Source: Rhodanobacteraceae bacterium
Lineage (GTDB): Bacteria; Pseudomonadota; Gammaproteobacteria; Xanthomonadales; SZUA-5
Assembly: GCA_016713135.1 (NCBI GenBank)
Contig: JADJPR010000001.1
Span: 1 to 64,000 of the forward strand
Direction of reading: 5' to 3'
DNA: 64,000 bases
The notes beneath the pieces are model-generated. The model was not told the origin of the DNA and did no database searches. It was given only the letters and a program-made list of their open reading frames with translations. Shown piece by piece: positions 54,358-61,508 of this stretch (the stretch's first letter is position 1; each line of letters starts with the position of its first letter). Both the position numbers and the translations under genes were made by a program.

Positions 54358-56451
54358 ATGCGTTTGCGCGAGGGAATGATGGCGATGTTGCTGGCACTGC
54401 CCGGCTTCGCCTCCGGCCAGTCGGTGGTGGTCTACGACGACGCGCTGCAGAACGGTTTTCTGAACTTTTCCTTCGGCGCCCCGGCGCCGGACTTCGCCAA
54501 CCCGGCGCCGGTGCATGCGGGCGCGGCGTCGATTGCGTTCACCGGCAGCAACTTCAACGCCATCGGCCTGGCCAATGTCGGCACCGATTACGCCACCGCG
54601 ACGCATCCGGTGGTGCGCTTCTTCGTCCATGGCGGCGCCAGCGGCGGGCAGCAGTTGCGGATCTTCCTGCAGACCACCGACGGCGGCGGCAACTCGACCG
54701 CGCTGGCGAGTGGCGAGCTGGACGGCTACATCACGGGCGGCGCCATCGTCGCCGGGCAGTGGCGCGAGGTGCTGGTCAACCTGACCCAGCCGCCGCTGTC
54801 CTACAACGGCAGCTATGACCGCATCGACCTGCAGTCGGATGTCGCCGGCGCGCAGCCGGTGATGTATGTCGACACGATCAGCCTGGAACCGCCGGCCAAT
54901 CCCGGCGGCAACGCGATCTTTGCCAACGGCTTCGAGGGTGACGGCGGCGGACCCGCGGTGCCGCTGCTGCTGGTCGAAACGAATGTCGCGGTGGGCGGGA
55001 TGCAGAGCGAGCGCTACACCTGGCGCGACGCCGACAACCAGCCGCGCGTGGCCGCGCTGGCGCGCAACGACGGCCAGGTCGGCCCGCAGGGCCAGCGCGG
55101 CGGCGAGCTGTGGGAATACCGCTACGAGGTGCCGGGCGGCACCCGCATCGTGCGCCAGACCGGCAGCTTCGCCGGCGGCTTCGGCTATGTGGTCAGCCAT
55201 CGCAACGAGGGCACCACGGGCATCGGCGGCAATGACGATTCGCCGCTGGGCCATGGCTTCAGCGGCCAGTTCCTGAGCGTGTTCGCCGGCCGCCACCACG
55301 CGATCCTGCGCTTCACCCAGCGCTATCCGCGCTATTCGCGCACCGACGCCGTGCCGCCGAACACCCAGTACCAGGTGCCGGTGACGATCGAATGGATGAT
55401 CGCCAACGGGCGCAGCCATCCGTTGTGGGCGATGACCTGGGACCTGACCGGCGCGCTGCCGAATGCGGTGCCGGCCGATGCGCTGAACGACGACACCCGC
55501 GCGCCCTATGGCGAGATGCTGTTCGACGGCGCCGCCAGCGCCGGCGCGCACAGCGTGGTCGCCGGCGTCGGCTGGGGCGACCGCTACCAGTTCGTCTCGA
55601 CCACCAATCCGGTCACGCTGGGCAGCGAGTGGACCTGGAACCAGCCGAACACGATTCCCTACGTGAAGCTCTGGACCAGCGCGGTGGACGCGACGATGGG
55701 CACGGTGCAGACCCAGACCATCGTGCAGCAGGACGCCGGCGGCTATTTCGGCACCAACCGCTGGAACAGCACCAGCGCCGCGGGCCTGGCCTGCACCGTG
55801 TTCGGCAACAACTACCGCATGCCCTGCGACTTCAACTGGCCGTACCAGTCGATCAACTACTCGCTCGGCGGCGGCGGCGCGACCAACAACACGCGCCTGG
55901 CCTGGGGCAGCAACTTCGGCTGGCTCGGCCAGCAGGCCTACTTCACCCACGGCAGCGCGTTCTGGGGCGGCCCGCTGCCCAACACCACCGCCAGCGGCTG
56001 GCCGCGCAAGAGCTACGCCACCTTCGTGGTGCTCGACCGCCACAGCGAGGATCCGGTCGGCGCGCAGGTGGCCGAAATCGAGACCGTGCAGACCACCACC
56101 GCCAGCGCGGCCGTCGGCAGCGTGCGCACCAGCGGCCCGGCCGGCGTGGCGCGGCCGGACAGCGTGACCTATGCGCCCGCGGGCTGGAACCATGTCCGCG
56201 CCGCCTGGGCTTTCGACGCCGCCGGCAACCAGCTCGACGCCAACCTCGCGGTCGCCAACGGCGCCCTGCGCCGGCCGCTGCTGATCGTGTCGAACTGGAC
56301 CGCCGCGCTGCCCGCCGGCATCCGCTTCAACGGCCAGACCCTGGTGCAGGACGTCGACTACCTGCCATCGCTGCGCGCCGACACCAATGAGCTCTGGATC
56401 ACCCTGCTGCGCGACCTGCAGGGGGCGACGAACCGGGTGCAGGTGCCTTAG
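54358..56451 (+). CDS. Secreted protein with carbohydrate-binding-like N-terminus and an internal GFE motif
   Basis: The signal peptide (MMAMLLALPGFASGQ) precedes a beta-sandwich module (about 20-180; VVYDDALQNGFLNFSFG, VRFFVHGGASGGQQLRIFLQ, MYVDTISLEPPANPGG). This module ends in IFANGFE (residues 187-193), the motif otherwise found at C-termini here. A Gly-rich linker (GDGGGP) and a roughly 500-residue second domain follow (LLLVETNVAVGGMQSERYTW, HAILRFTQRYPRYSRTDAVP, WMIANGRSHPLWAMTWDLTG). No family is recognised for the second domain. The arrangement looks like a C-terminally tagged protein fused to a further domain. The 3' end faces the PUFA-like locus. Confidence 0.8.
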   Translation: MRLREGMMAMLLALPGFASGQSVVVYDDALQNGFLNFSFGAPAPDFANPAPVHAGAASIAFTGSNFNAIGLANVGTDYATATHPVVRFFVHGGASGGQQLRIFLQTTDGGGNSTALASGELDGYITGGAIVAGQWREVLVNLTQPPLSYNGSYDRIDLQSDVAGAQPVMYVDTISLEPPANPGGNAIFANGFEGDGGGPAVPLLLVETNVAVGGMQSERYTWRDADNQPRVAALARNDGQVGPQGQRGGELWEYRYEVPGGTRIVRQTGSFAGGFGYVVSHRNEGTTGIGGNDDSPLGHGFSGQFLSVFAGRHHAILRFTQRYPRYSRTDAVPPNTQYQVPVTIEWMIANGRSHPLWAMTWDLTGALPNAVPADALNDDTRAPYGEMLFDGAASAGAHSVVAGVGWGDRYQFVSTTNPVTLGSEWTWNQPNTIPYVKLWTSAVDATMGTVQTQTIVQQDAGGYFGTNRWNSTSAAGLACTVFGNNYRMPCDFNWPYQSINYSLGGGGATNNTRLAWGSNFGWLGQQAYFTHGSAFWGGPLPNTTASGWPRKSYATFVVLDRHSEDPVGAQVAEIETVQTTTASAAVGSVRTSGPAGVARPDSVTYAPAGWNHVRAAWAFDAAGNQLDANLAVANGALRRPLLIVSNWTAALPAGIRFNGQTLVQDVDYLPSLRADTNELWITLLRDLQGATNRVQVP

Positions 56452-56455
56452 GGGA

Positions 56456-56486
56456 GGGTTGTGGGTTGTGGGTTGTGGGCTGTGGG
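56456..56486 (+). repeat. Heptamer tandem repeat (GGGTTGT)
   Basis: Three exact GGGTTGT units, one GGGCTGT and a trailing GGG lie just past the stop of the secreted-protein gene. This resembles the heptanucleotide STRR repeats known from cyanobacteria. Slippage could change the copy number. Confidence 0.8.
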
Positions 56487-56533
56487 CAGCAAAGCAGAGG
56501 CGGCGCCGCACTTCCCATCCGCACACCCGCCGA

Positions 56534-56619
56534 TTCAACGCGAAGACGCAGAGGACGCGAGAACACCATCAGCTGCTTTTCTCTGCGTCCCTTTGCGTCC
56601 TCTGCGTCTTTGCGTTGAA
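56534..56619. repeat. Large inverted repeat overlapping the 3' end of the phosphopantetheinyl transferase gene
   Basis: Left arm 56534-56558 and right arm 56595-56619 are 25 bases each and match at 24 positions, around a 36-base loop. The arms are built of short AGACGCAGAGGACGC-like units. The structure could act as a two-way terminator between convergent genes. On the minus strand the transferase reads into it before stopping at 56535. Confidence 0.8.
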
Positions 56620-57323
56620 CGGTTGCCGTTCCCGCCCTTCAGCGCGCAGATCGCGGAGCAGGCGCGTTCAGCCTCACCGCCCTCCCTCCCTTCAACGCGA
56701 CCTGGGCCAGGGCAGGTCGAACTCTTCCGATGCACCGCCACCCCGGCCGGAGCGACGGACAGGTGGAAGGTCTCGGTGGTCCATGACCGGACGTCCGCGC
56801 GGTCCACGGACGGAGTCGCGTGGACGCGGATCGCCGCCAGTGTCTCCGGCAAGGCGCTGCCGTGGTCGCGCTTGATCAGGGCTTCCTTGATGACCCAGCG
56901 CTGCAGCAGGGCGTCGTCGTCCAGGCTGCCGGGCGGCTCGTCCGGATTCAACAGCAGGTGCTGCAGCCGGCGCAGCGCGGGGCGCGGGGTGCGCGGTTCC
57001 AGGTCGATGCCGATGGGCGCGGGCGAGAGCGCCGCCGCGATCCAGTCGCCGCCATGGCTGAGCGAGGTGTGCAACGCCGATCCGGCGACGGCCGGCGGCT
57101 GGTTCTCGCGTTCCAGCAGCGCGTGGTCGCGCGGATCGCCGCCGTGCGCTTGCGCCAGCAAGGTGCGCAGCAACCAGTGACCGGCGAGGTACTGCGCGTG
57201 GCGCGCAGGCGCCCGCATAGTGGCGGCACGCGCCTGCTCGCAGGGCGACAGCCACTCGCCGGCGGGTGGCGCGCCGGCGAGCACGTCGGCGATGCGCCGC
57301 ACCACCACGCGCGCGTCGCTCAT
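56535..57323 (-). CDS. Sfp-type 4'-phosphopantetheinyl transferase (PfaE-like)
   Basis: The ATG at 57323 overlaps the stop of the upstream dehydratase gene (ATGA). The 262 residues show PPTase motifs: LHTSLSHGGDWIAAAL, IGIDLEPRTPR (Mg-binding GIDxE-like) and LLQRWVIKEALIKRDHG (WxxKEA). It should load the ACP domains of the PUFA-like synthase encoded upstream on the same strand. The last 60 residues or so (from about STCPGPGRV) are Arg/Lys/Gly-rich and come from reading into the inverted repeat 56534-56619. The original C-terminus was probably earlier, and the tail is likely recent and non-essential. Confidence 0.85.
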   Translation of the reverse strand: MSDARVVVRRIADVLAGAPPAGEWLSPCEQARAATMRAPARHAQYLAGHWLLRTLLAQAHGGDPRDHALLERENQPPAVAGSALHTSLSHGGDWIAAALSPAPIGIDLEPRTPRPALRRLQHLLLNPDEPPGSLDDDALLQRWVIKEALIKRDHGSALPETLAAIRVHATPSVDRADVRSWTTETFHLSVAPAGVAVHRKSSTCPGPGRVEGREGGEAERACSAICALKGGNGNRSTQRRRGRKGTQRKAADGVLASSASSR

Positions 57324-60300
57324 GCGGCGCCCGGCACGATGCGCATGCCGATGCCCTGCGCCTCGTAGATGCGCTGCCCGTCCACCCACAGGCTGCCGCG
57401 CGCGATGGCGTAGACGCCCTGCTCGTCGCGCCCGCGGTCGGTGATTTCCAGGGTGGTGTGCACCTGCCGATGATGCGGCAAGACCTGGCCGCGGTACTTC
57501 CAACGGTGCGTCAGCCCGGTCGCGATCCCCTGGAAACGCGGCTGCGCGATGTCGCTGTGCGCGTTCCAGTCGAGCAGGTAGGCCTGCAGCGCCTGCAGCA
57601 TCGCCTCCAGCCCCAGCGAGCCCGGCTGCACCGGGTCCTGGAAGAAATGCGCCTTGAAGTACCACTCGCCGGGATCGACCCGGCGCCCGGCGCATACCTG
57701 GCCGGCGTTGAGGTCGATGCGCGGGTGGGGGTCGAGGAGGCGGAGGTGGGAGTGGGGGAGGAGCGGGGCACGGGGCAGGGCGCAGCGGGGCGGGCAGGGG
57801 CAGGGAGCCCCGCCGCGAGCGGCGGGCAAGTGGGTTGCCCGGCTCCAGCACGTCCCCGGCCCGTGCCCCTGCCCCTGCCCCTTTGCTGTCGCCCTCCAGC
57901 ACCCCCCGCATCGCCACATCCTCCGGCAACCCCGCCTGCGCGGCGAGGGCCTCGGGCGGGAAGAAGCCGAAGACGGTCTGCAGTCGGTACACATCGCGGC
58001 CGCCCAGATGGCAGCGGACGTTGAAGCCCTGGATGATCATGCCGCCGCTGGCGGAGACGCGGGTCAGCTCGACCTCGGCGACCAGGGTGCCGCAGCCTGG
58101 GGTCAGTTCGGCGAGCACCACGCCCTCGCCGTCGAGGTTGCGGAAGCCGAGTTCGCCGTCGCTGGTCAGGGCCGATCCGACGTAGCTCGCCAGCCAGCCG
58201 CAGGGTTGCAACGCCGCTTCCAGCAGCACCGCAAAGGGCATCACCGGCGCGCCGTTGTCGCGGAAGTACCAGGCGTCTTCCGGCGCGTCGTACTCGGCGA
58301 CCACGCGCGCGCCGGCCTGCATCACGCCGATCGGGCCGTCGATGCGCGCGATGCGGCTGATGAAGAAATACGGCGGCGACGGCAGCCGCGGCACCCGGGT
58401 GGTACCGTCGAATCGCGCGTACATCGGCCCGAAGGCCTGCGATGGGCGCCCCAGCGCGCTGGCCATCAGCGCGTGGCGATCGAAGCGGAAGCCATCGACG
58501 ACCGGAGCGCGCAGGTCAACCGGCGCATCGGCGGGCGCGTCGGCCAGCGGCCAGTCCGGCACCAGTTCCAGCGCGACCCGGCGCGCGTGGAAGGCCTTCA
58601 GGCCATCGACGGTGCACAGCAAATCGGCAAAGACCGTAGGCCTGGGCCCGGCAATGCGCTCCTCGACGAAGACTTCGGTCACGAGCAGCTTCGACGCCGG
58701 CGTGACCTGGCCGCGGCACTGCAGTGGGTACGGCAGCTCCGCCACCGGCTGGAAGCGCCAGCCGTCGCGCTTCAGGGTGTAGCCGCAGCCGGCGAGGTAG
58801 ACCGCCATCGCCTGCAGGCAGGCCTCGAACATCAGCGTGCCCGGCATGCACGGATCGTTCTTGAAATGCCCGGCGAAGAACCACTGCGCCGGGTGGATGT
58901 CGAGTTCGGCGCGCAGATAGCCGCGTTGCCACGGGCCGCCGTCGATGGCCAGCTCGGTGACCCGGTCGAGCAGCAGCATCCGCCCGGCATGGATGTTCGG
59001 CGTGCGCGTGTGCGTACGCGCCAGCTCGAAGCCCGCGCCGAAACAGGCCGCGGCGTCGCCGGCGGCAAGGGCCTCCAGGTCGGCCCGTGTGAGCGCCGCG
59101 CGGGTGCAGGCCGCAGCCGGCGGATCCAGTCGCGGCGATTCGACGATCGCCTGTGCCTGCGGCGACCACAGGCAGCCCGCGGACGCTGCAAGTTCGGCAT
59201 CGGTGAAAAAGCCCGCCTGGCCGCCGCGCACGCTGAGCTGCGCGCGCCCGCCGTTGACGCAGTCGTAGTGGAAGAACATCAGGCGCACATCGCCCTGCGC
59301 GGCGTGGCCGTCGAGCACGATGTCGAAGTGCAGGGTGTCGTCCGCGCGCGGCAGGTCGCCGTGGTAGGTCAGCTCGCAGCCGAGCAGGCGGTAGACCCGC
59401 TCGCCGCGGTTGAGCGCGTCCACCCCGAGCCAGGAGATCAGCATCAGGTCCGCCTGGCCGGCCTCGATCATCACCCCGGCCGGCAGCCGCCCGGCGTGCA
59501 GCGCCCAGGCGTGGTTGGCGACATCGGTCTCGGTGACGATGCGGCCCTTGCCCATGCACAGCGGCTCGCCGTCGATGGCGACCACGCGGTCGCACAGCAG
59601 CAGCGGCGGCTGCGGCATGCGCACCTGGCGGGTGTAGCCGTCCTGGCCGGCGAAGGCCGGGCCAAAGATCGCGGAGATGCGGCCGGCGGCGTGGGTTTCG
59701 AGGTCGTCGCGGGTGAAGCGGGGAGATGCCGGAAGCGGGGCGAGGGGCAGGGGGCGGGAGGCCTGTTCCGGGGCAAGCCCGGGCGCCGTCGCGGGGCGCT
59801 GGTCACCGGACTTCGACACGATGGGTTGCGGAGCCCGCTGCCATTCCCCCTGCCCCCTGCCCCGTGCCCCCGCTTGCATCAGCAAGCCCTGCGCCTTGCC
59901 CAGTACTGCCAGGTACTGCTGCTGCGCACCGGCCAGCGCGGCGACATGGCCTTGGTGCGCGGCCGCCAGGTCGGCGACGGCGCGTTGGATGGCGGTGATG
60001 GCGGCGATGCTGGCGGGTGCGCGAGGGATGATTGCGGGCGGGGAGTGCCGGTCGGCCTGCACGGTGTGGGTGAGTTCGCTGTCCGGAGCTGCGCTGAGCG
60101 GTGGCGTCGCGACCCGCTGCCGATACCCATCGAGCACCGGCGGCAGCGCGGGCGCCGGGGGCATGTGCTGGGCGGGCGGCTGAATCCGCACCGGCGGCCA
60201 GTGCGCGGCAAGGCGCATCGGCCGCTGCGGTGCCGCTGGTGGAGCGGCGGCGGGTAGTTCGGCGTGCAGCGCATTGACATCGACCGCCACGCCAGCGGCG

Positions 60301-61485
60301 AGCAGCGCGGCGGCAGCGGCGAGCGCGCCGTCGAGCCCGGCGCCCTTGCGGTCCAGGCTCACCACCAGCGCCTCGCGTTCGCCGAGGATGTTGCGGATGG
60401 CGCGGCCGAAGCTGTTGCCGGGGCCGTGCTCGACGAACACGCGCACGCCGTCGTCCCAGGCCTGGAGCACCAGCGGGCGCAGGTCCAGCGTGTGGTTGGC
60501 CTGCGCGAGGATCGCCTGCGCGCAGGCCTCGCGCTCCGGGGCGTAGGCGCGCGCGGCGGCGGTCGAATACAGCCGGCCGCGGTGGGTGGGATGCGTCTGC
60601 CGGCGATGCAAGGCCAGCCATTCGCCGGCCACCGCATCCAGCTCCGGCACATGCACCGCGAGCGGGTAGTCCAGTTTCAGGCAGCGGTGCGCGCCGAGGC
60701 GTTCGACCGCCACAGTGCAGCCCCGCGGCCTCGCCGGCGATCAGGCAGTCGCTGTCCGAGTTGATGATCGCCAGATGCACGCGCGGCACGTCGGCCAGCG
60801 CCGCGCGCACCTCGGCGAGCGGCGCGAGCACGGTCCAGCTGGCCCAGGCCACCGCCCTGCCCCATTGCGGCGCGACCGCCTCGAAGGCGCCGCCGAGCAG
60901 ACGCGTGATCAGGCCGCTGGTTTCCATCTCCAGCATCAGCGCATCGGCATCGCGCCAGGCGCCGCTGGCGACCAGCGCGTTGGTCTCGCCGGAGGAATAG
61001 CCCAGCCAGGCGTCCGGCTTGAGGCCGAGCACGCCAGTCGAAAACTCGGCGTGCGCCTGCGACAGGCCCGAGGCGCCCCACAGTTGTTGCAGCGCGGTCG
61101 GCGGCGGCGCCGCTTCATCGAAGGACCAGTCGAGCACCTCGCACAGCCGCGTGCTGCGCGCGGCGAGGCGCTGCAGCAGTTGTGGCAGCGCCAGCAGCAG
61201 TTCGCGGCCCATGCCGCGATAGGACGCGCCGGCACCGGCGAAACAGAAGGCCAGTTCGCCGCCGATCGGGCGCTCGCGGAAGTGCACCGCCTGGCCCGCC
61301 GGCGCGCCGCCCTCCAGATGCGCCAGCGCGCGCTGGCGCACCTCCGCCAGCTCGTCCCCGCATGCGACCAGCACCGCGCGCGCCGGGCCCTCGCCACCCG
61401 GCCGATCCGCGCGCAGCGCGTCGATCACCGCGGCGCGGTCGGCACCGGCGTAGAGATGCAGGCGCGGCTGCGGCGATTCACTCAC
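57320..61485 (-). CDS. PUFA-synthase-like AT-DH-DH protein (PfaC/PfaB-type), with frameshifts
   Basis: The GTG start at 61485 is 23 bases after the KS-CLF stop. The acyltransferase domain shows FCFAGAGASYRGMGRELL and nucleophile Ser in GYSSGETNAL. The frame breaks at a CCCC run (60721-60724); one base less joins it to TVAVERLGAHR in the next phase. A linker and four hot-dog units follow: a pseudo-unit (VMIEAGQADLMLISW), an active FabA-like unit (FAGHFKNDPCMPGTLMFEAC), a pseudo-unit (VMPFAVLLEAALQPCGW) and a second active unit (WYFKAHFFQDPVQPGSLGLE). So there are two double-hot-dog dehydratases. A second frame change falls in the G-rich stretch 57762-57884. With frames corrected it ends at 57320. 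Alternatively the AT belongs to the KS-CLF protein. Confidence 0.72.
57762..57884. repeat. G-rich inverted-repeat element, copy A (before last dehydratase unit)
   Basis: The left end begins AGCGGGGCACGGGGCAGGG. The right end, read in reverse complement, is AAAGGGGCAGGGGCAGGGG. Between them lie nested hairpins (GGGCAA/TTGCCC and GCCGC/GCGGC). The reading frame of the dehydratase gene changes across this stretch. Confidence 0.55.
59733..59875. repeat. G-rich inverted-repeat element, copy B (AT-to-dehydratase linker)
   Basis: The left end begins AAGCGGGGCGAGGGGCAGGG. The right end in reverse complement begins AAGCGGGGGCACGGGGCAGG, and about 26 of 30 positions align. It sits in the protein linker before the first dehydratase unit and leaves the frame open. 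Confidence 0.6.
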
Positions 61486-61508
61486 GCGCCGATGGCCACG
61501 GGCTTCGC

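Noticed and set aside
56535..60713. Single 1392-codon protein joining dehydratases and transferase
   Set aside because: The middle part (about 57.3-57.87 kb) is out of phase with a conserved dehydratase unit, and the transferase has its own start overlapping that unit's stop.
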